DNA of 64,000 bases from CBCOTE01 sp965112965 (GCA_965112965.1 CBCOTE010000023.1:196778-260777); one strand, 5' to 3'. Positions 28,772-41,749 are shown, counted from the stretch's first letter. A program made the numbers and translations. Notes: generated by a model from the sequence alone, not told the origin.

Positions 28772-29540
28772 TCATATTTGATCCTGCTGCCGGGCAAAAA
28801 ATAAGCAACCAGTATGAGCCACTATGCGATCATCAGGTCGTAGCCGTTCTGGTATGGGCTTATAACGGCGGATGAAAATTTTCTAGCATCTCGATGTCAG
28901 CAAATAGCTGGCCTTCCATGGCTACCAGTAGATCCAAGGCCTGGTTGGCTGTGGGCAGTAGGAAAGCTATGGGCGCTGGGCGCCATGGCTGCTGCAGCCT
29001 GAGCTAGATAGTCCCAGGGAGTGCGTACGTCTAGAAATAGGGCGTCGGCATCGGTTTGTAGAAAGCCTTCGGTAATATCGAGGCAGCGACGTTCCACGTT
29101 TTTCCCCAGCCCAGCCCAGGCTAGATTTCGGCCGCAAGGCTTAATAAATTCTGGTTGGCGGTCATAGGTATATACCCGTCCCATAGGGCCTACATACTCA
29201 GGATAGAGCCATGGTCATACTACCTGAGCCGTAGCCGGCCTCTAATGACCCGTGAGCCTGGGCCAATGCCCAGTTTGAGTAGAATATAGCCGATCTTTTT
29301 GGGATATAGGATCTTAGTTTCCCTGTGTAGCCCCTTAATGCAGTCGTAAATAGTGGGCCTCAATAATCGGTAGGGCTTACCTAGATGCGATGAAATTATC
29401 CCATCAAAGCACGTTTCTAGGATTGTCTTAGCCGGAATGCGTCCTTCGTGGGTATGTAGGGCCCTGTCCTGATCGAGTCGGAACAGAAATTGTTTGCCCT
29501 TTGAGCTGACGAGTAGGATAAGATCTTCTGGGCTGGGCAT
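28772..29540 (-). pseudogene. trmI: tRNA (adenine-58-N1)-methyltransferase relic (trmI)
   Basis: TrmI makes m1A58 in tRNA. The first 106 codons are open ('MPSPEDLILLVSSKGKQFLF', 'SSHLGKPYRLLRPTIYD', 'LLKLGIGPGSRVI'). The frame then shifts by one base, and the SAM-binding 'EAGYGSGSMTMALS' is found in another frame. After a stop, 'MGRVYTYDRQPEF', 'TEGFLQTDADALFLDVRTPW', 'PIAFLLPTANQALDLL' and finally 'RRYKPIPERLRPDDRIVAHT' follow in changing frames, to a stop at 28772. Order and spacing are those of the intact gene. An AGGAGGTG ribosome-binding site still stands 4 bases before the ATG. At least four frame changes make it non-functional. Confidence 0.88.
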
Positions 29541-32500
29541 AGTACACCTCCTTTTTCTTGACTTGGGAAAGTACATGGCACGTACTGGATGTCGCTCTTT
29601 TAGGGTTGTGGGCAGGCTGGGTAGGCCGGTGCTGTTTTGTTATTTGGGGTATATGAAAAAAATGGCCAAGATAAGGATGTCACAGGTTATAAAATATGGA
29701 AATGTGGCCCACATAAGGAATGTTCATGTGGCCAAAGGTTAATTTTTGTTTTACAATTCTTAGGTCAGATTGACCGTTTTCATTTATATGATTCGCGGTT
29801 ATGTAGTCCCTTAATATGGTGGCAATTTTTTTTAGATTGATAGATGGCTTAGCCATAACAACGGCCACGTTTTTTTGATATTGATCAGTTTATAAATCTG
29901 ATGTTCCAAAGCTACAATCTAGAACTGCCAGACAAGCATTTGTCGTCAAAGGTCTTGGCCATTTTGATATCTGTGATTATTCATTAGTTTTACCTGAAGG
30001 CTTCGTTTTGCTTTATACAGTCATTATACTCGCCTTTACAGAATTATTTATGGATCGCGGATGGCTTGGAGATGTAGTATATGCAATTCATGTTTACAAT
30101 AGTTCAATAATTTAACATCGTATGTAATATAGTTCGTTCTGGTTGCTTATGTGATGTATGATGAATCTCATACGGTAGTAACGTGAGGGCTATAGTCTCT
30201 ATTCCGCAGCCGGATATGTTGTCGGGTATCTGGTATGGCATTTAGCCATGGTGTTCTTAATTAGAGTTTTTTTGTTGGTCAACATAGGTATCTTGAACTT
30301 TATTTTACCAGTAGCATTGCAATGTTGTGTGGCATTATGTTGATATCTCGCACTGTTTGTATCTATCTTTTTAGCCCATTTTTGTCCTATTTTTTTGTCC
30401 TAAACTTGCTTTTTTTGCTTTCGTAAGAGTAGGGCACCACCATACAGGACAACTCTATCTTTTAATTTTTTGAGGCGTCCATTTACAATACCGATTCAAT
30501 ATCATCGCCAATAGTGCATCTAATGCTGACACTATCAGTTTTAAACGCGGCTAGCTGGCCTTCGAGGATACCTTCTATATTTTGTCCAGACCATATGTCT
30601 TAGTCCATATTGTCCTGCGTGACTAACCGTTTCTGCCACCGTCCATCGTATACATCACCGTTGCTGTAACTTTTTCCAAGACAGCCTCGGTGAGTTTAGC
30701 AGTCCGCTGGGTGCTACTATCTTAGAAAATGACTCTTTTAAGGTACGCAGCGACAATATTGTCTATACGCGTAGTAAGGTTGATATATACATTGAATTGA
30801 TAGGTCAGTCTTTGTGTCGAGTCCTTGGCATCGGCGCTTATCTGCTATACCGTCATGTAGATATTGACAGCCTATCTTTAGGCAAAGGCCTATTATATAA
30901 GATTTTTTTTGGCTAGACTCTTATGCGGTCGCTCTAATCAATTGAGCTGATTGTATTTTGCCACCCTGTATTGGTATTCGTCTGTGTCTGACATAGGTTC
31001 GTTTTCAGTACGGCGGCTGTGGGATATATGTCACTTTGCACAGGTGCTTAATGGGATGTCAGCATCTGCGGAATACGACTTGCTTAATTATCCGGCGTAT
31101 ATGGCATGGGCTTAGATTTTACAGTAGGCTAGGGTAGCGTGTGTTCCTTCTGAGTGGCTGGAATAGTCCTTTCCGGCGAGCGTATATGATAGCTTGATAG
31201 CGGATACAAGAGCATCTGGCGTAGCTTTTATGGCTACAACTCCAGGAGCCCGACGTCCCTGAAATCGCGCGTTCCTGTCAGAATGTTGCTGAGATATGCT
31301 CGATTGATCGTTCCACTGGGCCATACTTATATATTTTGAGCTCAGACAGTTCGGCATGACCTGTATCTTTGGAAGCCATAGGAGTGTGTCCTGGTCTGTT
31401 TTTCCTCTAGACTGTTAAGTTTAATTGCCCTCATCATAAAAAAAATATGCCACAAAACTGTACCACATGGAGAATTATATTTGATAGAAAAAAATCTTCG
31501 TCCTGCTTATAGATTTGTTAGGATAAATAGTTCTATACTTTTTTTTATTGTGAACCTAAATCTGTGATTCAGCTGGAGCTATTCATCCGTGATCTGTTCT
31601 ATAAGCTGGGTGAATAGTATAATATGGTATATCTCATTTTGAACGAGCTCAATATCTGTGATTATTATTAAATCTTTTGCTGAGAAAAGAAGGCTTTTAG
31701 AGTCCAACTTGTGGCTCTAGAGGAGTTTTTTGTGCCCCTATAAACCGACCGGAAACCTGCGCCTGTCGGACTTAGCAGAATATTTAGGTGGTCTCAGAAG
31801 TTAAAGTTGGGAGCCAATCGAATTCCTAAGTGGTTAGAGTATACATAAGAGATGGATAATAATATTTCAACTCATGGCCGAATAATCAATGTCTGGATAG
31901 AATCCGACATCATATGAGGCAGGTCTACATAAAGATATTACATTTAATGAGGTAAGTTGACTCTATTCGATAACTGGGTAGCTATTTAAACTACTGGATC
32001 TAACATAATTCCCTATTAATACTAAGCGCTACTAACTGTATAAGATAGCTTTGATGAAAATATCAGCCTATGTTTGAAGTTTAGTCGGATCTATGTTTGC
32101 GTCACAAGAATAAAGATCATCCATACTTTACTAAATTTATAAAGAACTAGTTCTTGAAAAAATTCATCATAGAGCAGCGTTACGACATGCAGCAGTTGGA
32201 TCTAAAGAGGTATTGACAGCCTATCGTTAGACCTTTCAGCGACGGCATCAATGCAGGAATGATCTGGCTCTTCTAAGGCTGAAAGGTTTTAACCAATCAG
32301 TTCGATGATATAATTTCCTAAGCGGTCCTGTTTTCGTGTACCAAAAAAAGAGAAGAATATAGTACGTGCGGATGCCATGGAAACCAACAGGCTGCTTAAC
32401 TAGGTCAAGAACTTCAACTTACAGATTGTGGTCCAAAATAGTTCCTGAATGAAAACGATAGATAGTTATTCACGAACATAATCCGTCCACTAGTTGACTA

Positions 32501-32575
32501 AAAAAAGATAGATGTCTAAGGTATTGATAAGAGTGTCACCAATGAAGCTATGGGACAGTTGCCGGGTTGATTAAT

Positions 32576-32608
32576 GATAGCCTCTCCCAGCCCTTTTGGG
32601 AGTCTATC
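32576..32608. repeat. interrupted hairpin
   Basis: GATAG pairs with CTATC and CTCCCA with TGGGAG around a 7-base loop, with a small internal bulge. A loose T-stretch follows about 7 bases downstream on the plus strand. It could be an old terminator, but no gene end is nearby. Confidence 0.4.
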
Positions 32609-35600
32609 AATATTTTTAGCTTTGGGGGCGTCCCTTCATCTTGACGGCGAGCTGGAGTTTAATTAAGCTGCGGCTGTAGTTAAGATTAGCTAGGCAATCT
32701 ATAAGATTTAGACGTTTCGTTTAAGGTCATGTCCACGTCTTACTGGACGACTGGGAGATCTGACCTACCGATATGAACGGACAAGCTGCTCTTCTATACA
32801 AGCCTGAATAGTAATAAAGTATACTGATATTCACGGAATTATTAGTTTTTTTTACGTTGAGTTTGATTAGCGCCTCAGCATGGAGAACGTGTTTAACTGT
32901 CCCTATGCTAGTATGAAAATATTATTTCTAAAAAAAAGAAAATTGTTCTCAACCACTGTCAACGGATCCTATGACCTTATGCGGCTCATCTAGTAATAAC
33001 ATGGCTGGAAATCTGGTTTTTTTGTTTATACGAGTATCGGCCACTACTGAATCGGCTTAAGATCTTGGTTCTAATCTGGGAGGTCAATAGACTATACAGC
33101 TAAGACGCCTGGTTTTTTTCACTTGACTTTTTTTTGGACAGAAACTGCTTTGTAAATGACTGTTTTTATTTTCTTTTCGGCAGCGACTCTTTAGGCTTAG
33201 TTTTCGTATATAACCTGGCCTTCGGCAATATTATGTCGACACCTTTAGCGCTACTTCGAAAATACTCAATCCGACCAGAGAAGTACTTTTTTGGACGTGG
33301 CTTTCAATAATACCAACGGCATTTTCATGACTACATTTATAGTGATCAATAAGCCGTACCAAGAGGACAGGCCCGATTATAATTTTCGTTTTCAGTACTA
33401 ATTCTGTAGGTCTGCCGATCGGCTTGGGTGCGAAAACTTTTTGTCAATTTTCGGCCTTCTGATATCAAGGTTAACAATATGGTGGCGGGGAACGTCAAGT
33501 ATTCTAGCGTCAGCCATATCAATAGTGTCAATACAGTTATTTTTTGGGATAATGCTGTGTTAAGGCTGCGGTTGCCTTTTGGTATTGTCAGAAGAATACT
33601 GCTAGTCTCTTAAAGATTACCACCAACTAGACCTCATCGAACCGATGTACGTTGTTAGCCTAGATGGACTGTGATATGTCCGTGATCAAGTTTAAATGCC
33701 AATATACTCGCTCTCCGAGACTCCTCTTAAGGATTGTCAATATTCGGTGGTTGGAGCAAATTTAGGCAAGGATTATATTTAATTTCATTAAGTTTCGAAT
33801 AATTACTGTATTACTGTAGTTAAACCTATTATTTCCGCTGACAAGATGTTATAGATAGTGCTGGATCTTAAACAGTAGCGTAATGGCTAGAATTAAAAAA
33901 AATTGAGGGTGAAGGCTACTATCATTTAAACCCCTGTAGTGGCATATGTATAATGAATACGTCTTCAACACGAATTCGTCACATAACGAGTCTGATAATC
34001 GTTTTGTACAATCTAGCATGTCGTGTCCAAATTAGTGTCGCCTAGAAGTATGCGATCGTTTTGAGCTTAGTCAAAATTTAGCTGGACACAGTGCGAGGCA
34101 CCCTTTCGAGTTTCCATGGTGTCAATTGGACCAGGTGAGCTGGCCGAGCAAAGCTTCCCGGTATCTATTTTCGGCCCAGTAGTTATCTGTCGTATACGAG
34201 GCTGGTAGTTTTTGAAATAAATTATCAATCTGTCAAGTTTTAAGTTTTAAGATTAGTATCATCGTCGATTATTAATATGACCTGAACGTCTATTTTTAAA
34301 GACCTATAGTCTAGAATGTCTAGGTTTCAAATGCTGTCAATCCGTGTCCTCAGATAGACACTGCGCGGTGAGTTGAAAGTGTCGGGTGTCTTGCTGACTC
34401 GGACTATGATTTTAGTTCGTGGACGTCTGTCGGCGCTATACACATTGGCACCGCTGTCATCTTGGATTATATATTCCGGCCATTTCAGTCATTTGTTGTT
34501 CCATGAACGGTGACGTGAGCTGGCAGCATTAGATTTGATGCTTCATGCTACTTTTATAGATAACGGCGTTACCGTAAATTTATACAATAATATATTTGGT
34601 ATTCTGCTGACGTTAGCATTAATCGCACCATGGACGATACCACCATTGAAAATACCTAATGGCGTCATCCTGCAAGCTATATCTACTGCTACCTTATACG
34701 GGGGACGACGAAAACTAAGCGATCCGAGATTACAGGCTCGGCCAACATTTTCACGTAGCGGACCCTCTATTTAGTTTCGAGTGGATCATCCCCATTTCTA
34801 ATGCCTGTCATGTGACCGTTGTGGAGTCGATAATACTCACATATAACTAACTAGGATATTGGGAAATTAGTTTTTTTAAAAACGATATTAACGTTATCGA
34901 TCTAAACAATCTAGTTACTTGCCAGATAAATAGATAAGGCACATCTCAAAGGCATGGTCTGGCCATGTTTAGTAGTTCAGAATACATAAACCTCGCCTTC
35001 ACCATCTGACTTGGGAGCAGTCGTGTTGATATTATGATCTCCGGTGTCGGCGTGAACGCCTGAGCTGACGGTAGTTTCAGTCAGAAGAATGCAGCATGCA
35101 TCGCTTTAGTAATTTTATCTCTGCGGTGGTAGGTATCAATTACGTGTCTAGCCCGGACAGTGGCACAGTTAATACGACCATGCAGCCTATAACGGAACAT
35201 TTAGTTTGTCTGGGGAGAGACCGGTAACTCTGAGCGCTATGGCCAGCTCCTTTAATGTTTTGGTTGGGAGGCCAGTGCTGTTCTTTATTCCAAGAAGGTC
35301 TTCCAGATCCTAATGGTTAGATAAAACTCTCTTGTAACAATTATAATAATATTGACAATTATATATTTAAAAATTTTGTGAGTCCGATATTCAACGGCAA
35401 CAACTATCAAAAAATACTTATGATTTTAGGCAAGTTTATCAGCTCTTTGGAGACGAATACGTAGACGGTCTTATAACGTGCCCGTGCTGGCCTGTGTATA
35501 TTATAGAAAAATATCTAGTATCCTTGCGGTCAACATGGACTAAACGTAAGAATCTTTTTAAGATCACATCTTTAGCACTTATCTGGACTGATTTGAATCA

Positions 35601-35720
35601 GAAAGATAAGTTTTAACACGGACGTAGATATCGCCGAGTTCATGATTAATCGGGCCCAGCAGTTAATGCAGGGATAAAAGGATGATTTTTTGGACATGAG
35701 ACTGAGTTGTGAGTCCGTGA

Positions 35721-35832
35721 AGTGCCTGGATTTATTTCCGGATCTTTTTTTAGATAAGGTGCTATTATTGAGAACGGTTAGACGGCCGTGGGTAGCCAGA
35801 CAGAGCTAAAAAAAGATCAAATTCAGGCACCC
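35721..35832. repeat. fold-back (MITE-like) inverted repeat of about 110 bp
   Basis: The left arm begins GTGCCTGGATTT (35722) and, after a 7-base interruption, continues GATCTTTTTTTAG (35741–35753). The right arm (35806–35830) is the reverse complement GTGCCTGAATTTGATCTTTTTTTAG. The arms match over about 25 bases with one mismatch and one 7-base indel. They enclose about 52 bases. No coding capacity. The length and symmetry suggest a small non-autonomous insertion or an aborted fold-back duplication. No target-site duplication is obvious. Confidence 0.5.
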
Positions 35833-36214
35833 AAGTAAGAGTTTTTACCCGGTTAATACGATCAAAGCCATAATGATGTTTAGCATCCAGGGCAAGTAGA
35901 TCAAGATTGGCCTAGAGGTTCTTTACGATATAATTGTCTACGAGGAGGATGTCCACCTATGGGCGCAGTGACAGAGTTTTTTTAGCTGTTAAAATTAGAG
36001 ATATCAACCGATATACTATGTCAGCCGAAGCCTAGTTGATAGTTAATACCAGGCTGATAAGTGCATAGTTTAACCGGATCGTTTCGTTCACATATTTATC
36101 GAGTTTAAGACATACTATAAGCTCGCACTCATATAAATCACTGAACGGTTTGTCTTTCCTCACGTTACAGAACCTATAAAGTATTCGGGTAGGCTTGTTG
36201 TGATTTTTTTATCC

Positions 36215-36508
36215 TTAATTACCGACTGTATGGCATGTGTCGTTGTGGTCTAATAGAATATACTCGGTATCATGAACATTCGGCAGATAACGGTGCTCGT
36301 GATAGTGGGCATACCAACAGATGAATCTAGCAAGATCTCCTTCAACTTGTTGTAATGATCTTAGTAAATTATAAGTTTTGGTGGGCTTACAAAAGACTCT
36401 TCCCGACTGACTGGTATTAACCTGGCCATCTCTATTTGAAGCAATTAGCTGTGTTGATCGTGGTGAGTAAGTAGCCCTCGGATGGAGTGTCTTTTCCGTG
36501 GCGAACAT
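36215..36508 (-). pseudogene. insertion-sequence transposase relic (integrase-core type)
   Basis: The minus-strand frame reads 'QQVEGDLARFICWYAHYHEH' followed by 'RYLPNVHDTEYILLD'. This fits the C-terminal end of rve-type transposases ('..L..al..Fv.wYN..RyHesLnnvTPadvY.gr'). Upstream, another frame gives 'RWPG' and 'YQSVGKSL' at the place where such proteins have 'ER.HR..K..'. The D-D-E core itself cannot be read. This is the only trace of a mobile element I could identify in the window. It ends immediately beside the TTTTC microsatellite. Confidence 0.55.
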
Positions 36509-36525
36509 GTGTCGTTTCGTAGTTG

Positions 36526-36594
36526 TTTTCTTTTCTTTTCTTTTCTTTTCTTTTCTTTTCTTTTCTTTTCTTTTCTTTTCTTTTCTTTTCTTTT
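36526..36594. repeat. pentanucleotide microsatellite (TTTTC)13.8
   Basis: Thirteen perfect tandem copies of TTTTC plus a final TTTT, 69 bases with no interruption. Such a pure array must be young or actively maintained by slippage. It lies in gene-free DNA next to a transposase relic, so it does not at present control an evident gene. Confidence 0.95.
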
Positions 36595-39500
36595 AACCGC
36601 ACTCCTGTATTTTTAGCATTTCCTTATAGGCGCCTTAGGGTCAAGTCTAGTGATGTGCCATAGTCTACTCTTCATCGGCCACGCCGATTATCTTAAGATA
36701 TATGATTTTCAGGAAGAGCTCGGTTATCATATGGCTCACATGATTGTAATCGGCCAGCAACGCTCGCACTCTTTATAGGGATAGCGCCGTCGCAGCATCG
36801 TCACGTCTTCTGGTATTTCAGGGCGAAGTGGGGTAATGCTTTATTTGTGACGCTATCCAGTTAGATATCGTTGTCCAATGAACCACACCTACCTAGTGAT
36901 GATTATTAGGCTGAGGCCTGTTTCTCTCTTTTTTTTCTCTCCACCTTCTCTTTGTGTGTGTGGCGGAAGCAGTGGCCTTTTATCTGGCTTGGGTGAAGTT
37001 TAAAAATATGGTTGAGTTGCACCCTTAGTATGCCCAGTCCGACGTTGGCCAAGAATAGCGTGGGCTAATTAGATTTACCGGGTAGGACAGATGGCAGAAG
37101 GAAATCCATACTTCACGCCGGCGCACAAGTTAGTGCAGGCGAGTTAGTCGGTACGGGGATCGACGATATCAACGAATCGTTGGTGACTCCATGTAAGATC
37201 ATTCCCTTTTCTAGAACCAGGTCGTACCTACTACCACAGATTGCTAGGTCCTCAAAGAGCCGGATGGGTAATTCGGCTAGAGCGGTTTTGTGACTCTGTA
37301 TTTTATTACATGGTCAGGTGTGATGTTACGCAAGATGCTCAGTGACCGTTATTAGCTTTAGACGGTTTAGAAGAGGATTGAGATAACATCGGCCTTGAAC
37401 AGAGCATCGTTACAACGATGGTGGAAGCGGATGCCAAGCGCTAGACTCTGTTGTTCCAGCTTAGTTTAAAAGTTGCTAGCCTGGGCCATCCTGGGCCTAT
37501 GGCACCGGATTATATAGAGCTTTAGAATTTCCACGGGCTTATGTAAAAAGCTCTCATAGCAGTAACAATATCCGTTAGGATACCGGATATCGGTCGCGGT
37601 GAGCAATGCATGGTAATGATTTTGGTTTCGAAAAAAATAAGAGTGACACGCTTGGTTTATTGGAGTGCCCTATTTTTTGGTAATATTTCAGGGGGGAGTT
37701 AGAGCACGTCCTGTATAAACTATTCAAGTTACGCTTCGTCCTCGTTAGCGTAGGGCTGCTGTCTTGTCAACTACTTCAACCACATCTTCCGCATAGAATC
37801 GGAACGGCTAGGGAGAGTATGATCAGCGCGTAGTGTGCATGTAAGTGTTGCTTGTCGTAGTACTTTGCGGCGAGTTTATTGAAGAATGATGAGTATCGAT
37901 GCCGCATAACTTCGCCCTATGGGTCAGCCTTTATTTGTCTCGGCGAAGATCTTAGGTTTTAATTTTTTTTCGTACTGAGACAAGATATCAGCGCGGGCCA
38001 GACATGTTGCGTACTTTGATTTTTAATTTTGTCGTACAAGTCCATAATGCTGGGTAGGTTGTTGGTGCGGGTCAGGTATTGTTCTAGACGGAGTCTGAGA
38101 TTAACTTACTGGATCGAAGTTCTTTGACTCATATAGCCGTACTAGGCAATAAATAGTCTTCGTTGGCCCAGAGATGGCATTGGATCCCTTGATTTTGATT
38201 GCATTTCTACTATGTGGCGATGTAGTGTATACCTTTTTGATTGGCTATGCTGGATCGTTTGATAAAAAATATTGTGGTAACTCCTTTTAGATATCTATTG
38301 GTTGCATCTTAAAGAATAAGTAGACGTTAGTCTGTCTGGTAGCGGTATCGCGTGCGTGAGGATATCAACAGCCAGTTTAGTAATAGGTGATATCTTTCGG
38401 CTAAGGCTATGGATAAGGGCACTAGGGGCGTCCGGTAGATTCACAGCCCGTCCTTGACTAACGATAACTTGGTATCCGTCGTTGTGTTTGATGAATATTG
38501 GGTCGACAACGGTATTGAAATGCGTTGTAGAAAGGCCTGTGACTCATCCTGGAGGTTGCGAGCTTGCTTTTCTATAAGTACTAGTTCGCTGTTTTAGACG
38601 GCGTAGCGCAGAAAGTTCCCATGTGAATTGGGCAGGAGATATAGTGCAGAGATAACCTCAGGATATATCTGGGTAAGGATCGGTTCCTTTTTTTTGTAGC
38701 GTCTCTTTCGGTAAGGCAATGGTGCATCGTTTCGGCTATAAGATTCTGTGAGGATAGTTTTGGAATTTGACCAGGATAGTTTAACGATGATTCAATTTTT
38801 GGCTCCAGGTAGAGAGCTATGTAGGCCATATTTAGTATGTATTCAGGTCCTATTGTGGTGGACTATGGCCATAGGATTGCCGTGTTTCTCTACAAGCACT
38901 ACTAGGCTATCGGTTGGTGTGATAAAGGTATGTCGGGCCAGGGGCGGTGGAGTCCATCCCTGGCTGAACTGATTGGCTATTTTAGTTTAGTACAATAATA
39001 TAATACCAGTAAAATTTTGTGTCTCACTAAAGAAAAAATAACTAGCCGTTAGCATTTTGGAATTCATAATGTCGGCATATCTGGCGCGGAAAAAAAAGAA
39101 AAAATATAAGACAAAACTCCACTTTATGGATTATTGAAGTCCGCTAGGTAGGGTTTATGCCGCAAAAAAAATGGTCGTTCCGCTACGGGTGTTGGGTTAA
39201 TTAATTAACTCTAGGTCGTCACAGATAATGTTCATGGTAATTTTGTGCGTATCGATGCAGTAACTATTGTAGGCGAGGTTGATTTAATGATTTTTATATT
39301 ATCGCATCGTACGTTTGGATCGGACATGGCAATTCATAGGCTTTGGTGCGTAGTTTTTTTTGCCGCACTGAACAGATTGCTTTGTCCCCGCTGTGACTTC
39401 TTGCCATTTTTATCATTCTGGACTTGGCTGTCTTGGCCTCTGTTTTTATCCACACTGGCCTTGCTATAGGACCTGAGTTAGCTAAAAAATCTTATTGATT

Positions 39501-40090
39501 TATATCATTTATCCTTATATTATAGCTTATAATTACTGTATTGAGGATGGTTGTCCATAGCTTATTAACGATTATATATTTTATATGGTGAGATATAATA
39601 AATATTTTTATAGTATCTTCAAAGACTATATATTATATTCTAAAGATGAAATTTAAATAGAAATTTAATTTTTATAACTAATTGATCGTTATTCTCTGCG
39701 ATTATGAGATTTTTTACGATTTTGTGGCCATGTGCTACATGAACAGACGGCGTCGAGTCTTGCTGGAGATATGTACTGTGCCACTGAGGTCAGCTGCGGT
39801 AAAAGTATAGTGGTCACGCGTTAATAGCCGGGCTGGCCCAGATATTTATGTTAATCGGACAATATCATGCGCATGTAGAAAGACTATCAGATGTTTTGCT
39901 TTCGTCTTCGTCAAGTTTTACCGGAAGCTAAGTCACATATTTTAGAGTCTATGGTAGAAAAAACTATTTTGATGTTTTGCAACTATTTTTTTAATTGATT
40001 ACATCGTTATGCCGGATTTGTAGCCGGATCGTCCAGGTGACTTTAGACCATCACCTCATCGTCACTCCATAACATTATCCGTGATCTTCG
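36595..40090. other. 3.5-kb gene-free region
   Basis: No gene recognised. Minus-strand traces near 38430–38620 ('ELVLIEKQARNLQDESQAFL' in one frame and 'DGYQVIVSQGRAVNLPDAPS' in another) show that a real protein gene once lay here, but I cannot name it. A short piece near 37380–37500 ('LALGIRFHHRCNDALFKADV') is similar in status. The last 600 bases before the maf relic are very AT-rich. Confidence 0.45.
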
Positions 40091-40715
40091 AATTCATTCA
40101 TTCTCTTTTTTTTGGCCTCGGCCTCCCCGCGACGACAACAGCTCCTGACCGACGCTGGGGTTGATTTTCATGTGCAACCAGCGTTTGGGGATGAGCCTCG
40201 ACGTGGCCCTAAGGAGTCAGCTAAAGCCTATGCACGGCGGACGGCCATGAACAAGGCTCTGACCGTGGCCTCTACTGTGCCTGAAGGGTTGACTATAGGG
40301 GCGGACACAATTGTTGTGTTGGGTCAGGCAGTCCTTGGTAAACCAGCTGATGCGGATGACGCTAAGAATATGCTTGGTCAGCTCTGCGGTGGTGGACCTG
40401 GTGGTACTTGCAGCCATTGGGTGGTTACAGCCTGCGTGCTTCTAGAAGCTAGAGCTGGAACGCTGCCAGTCCAACTCGACGCCTGTTGTGTGAGCACTAA
40501 AGTGGTCATGGCCCGGCAGCCGACTGATGCCATCGCCGCCTGTGGCTACGGGTGAGCCTATGGATAAAGCCGGGGCCTACGCTATCCAGGGCCAAGGCGC
40601 TTTTTTAGTGCAAGGGATCCGTGGGTCATATACAAATGTCGTCGGCCTGCTGTTGGTCGAGGTGCTGGATATGCTTCGCCGTTCTGCGGCCATTGCGTTC
40701 CGGCCTACCGCTTAA
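40091..40715 (+). pseudogene. maf: Maf family nucleotide pyrophosphatase relic
   Basis: Maf proteins hydrolyse non-canonical nucleoside triphosphates and affect septum formation. The plus-strand frame contains 'LASASPRRQQLL', 'GADTIVVLGQAVLGKPADAD' and 'MLGQLC', then runs to a stop at 40555. In the next frame the gene continues 'VATGEPMDKAGAYAIQGQGA' and 'GSYTNVVGLLLVEVLDML' to 40715. All catalytic blocks are there. A net frame change just before the 'TGEPMDKAGAYAIQG' signature, plus the absence of an ATG upstream of the first block (only TTG), mark it as a pseudogene. It is the least decayed relic in the 29–45 kb region and may have been lost recently. Confidence 0.82.
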
Positions 40716-41749
40716 TTCTGTAACTGACTCTTTTTGAGCATCTCTTCTTTTTTTTAAAGAACATTGTTATAATAGATATTTTTATTGAGAAAGCTTAGAT
40801 ATGGCGCTAATCCCGGCTATTGTGACTATAGGTAGCCTTCAACGTCTAGACTTGGTAATGGTTGTTTGGCTCTGATATAAACATCAGATAGTTCGCTGTA
40901 GCACGGACCTGATTGATCTAGTTTTGGCGGATTAGATGGCTGCATACTTATTCGTCGATAAATTCACCCAGCCATATTTGCTATGCTTTAGGTGCAATTT
41001 AGGCATTATTGACTAAGACAATGTGACGACTAAAAGGCGATATTGTGACTCTGGTCTATGGCTTCTTTTGTACTTTGACATCGTCATTCATCTTATAATC
41101 TTGTAAAATTTATACGAACTCAAAAAAATTTAATACTTTTGGGTCCTGGGGAGTATGAGTAGTTATTTTTGTTGGCCTGCCATTGTTAGTTCGGTTGGCT
41201 GGCACATTATTTTTTGGAAGTATGCAATTTGTATCATAATCGATAGAATAGGAGGTAAACAGGGGACACCCACCTTGAGGAACGATTGGTCTATGCAACT
41301 ATTATCAATAGCCCGAAGACGATTGCTGGAAAATCGTTGAAGGTGAAACTGTACCTAAGTCTTTTTGTCTGGCATGCGACATTAGATATTTTTTTAGAAG
41401 CTGGCTGGTAGATGTTAACTAATTTTTTTGGGGTAGCCTATCGGGTTTTTATTACATCCATCGACATTTTATTTCTACGCTTAGCAGTTATTAACATGTT
41501 GGACAATGCGGTGAACACTGTGGTTCACTTGAACTTGCTAGTGATTTATAGTTACTCCAAGTTAGTTGATCAAGGCTGTTAACGGCTGGTCCGAAGGTGG
41601 AGTTTATTCTTACAGCATAGTCTATGGTAGCATCACTAAGTACGACTTCTACAAGCATTACGGCGTATCAGAATGTTAGATTATCAATCCCGTGGGTATG
41701 CTCATGTACTAGTCGTATAAATTTGCCACAGGCTTTCTGACTGACCTGC

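Larger units (their letters stand above)
29541..36214. other. 6.7-kb gene-free region
   Basis: No intact gene and no relic that I can name with confidence. Weak traces are a minus-strand stretch near 30560–30680 ('GRWQKRLVTQDNMD', then 'GILEGQLAAFKTDSV'), and plus-strand frames at 33428–33613 ('LRLPFGI' near the end faintly recalls MscS channels) and 34535–34774 (one membrane-like stretch). Between about 31.5 and 36 kb the plus strand is richer in A than T, the reverse of most of the window. Two secondary structures are listed separately. Confidence 0.5.

Noticed and set aside
30862..32225. Exact 15-base repeat TATTGACAGCCTATC at 30862 and 32211
   Set aside because: A 15-base match between two places in 64 kb is expected about once or twice by chance; flanks do not extend it.
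33428..33613. Possible MscS mechanosensitive channel relic
   Set aside because: Only a short 'LRLPFGI'-like stretch agrees; the rest does not fit the family well enough to annotate.
39446..39454. Perfect DnaA box TTATCCACA, and the gene desert as a replication origin
   Set aside because: Only one perfect box was noticed, which is expected by chance in a window of this size, and no dnaA, dnaN or clustered boxes are near.
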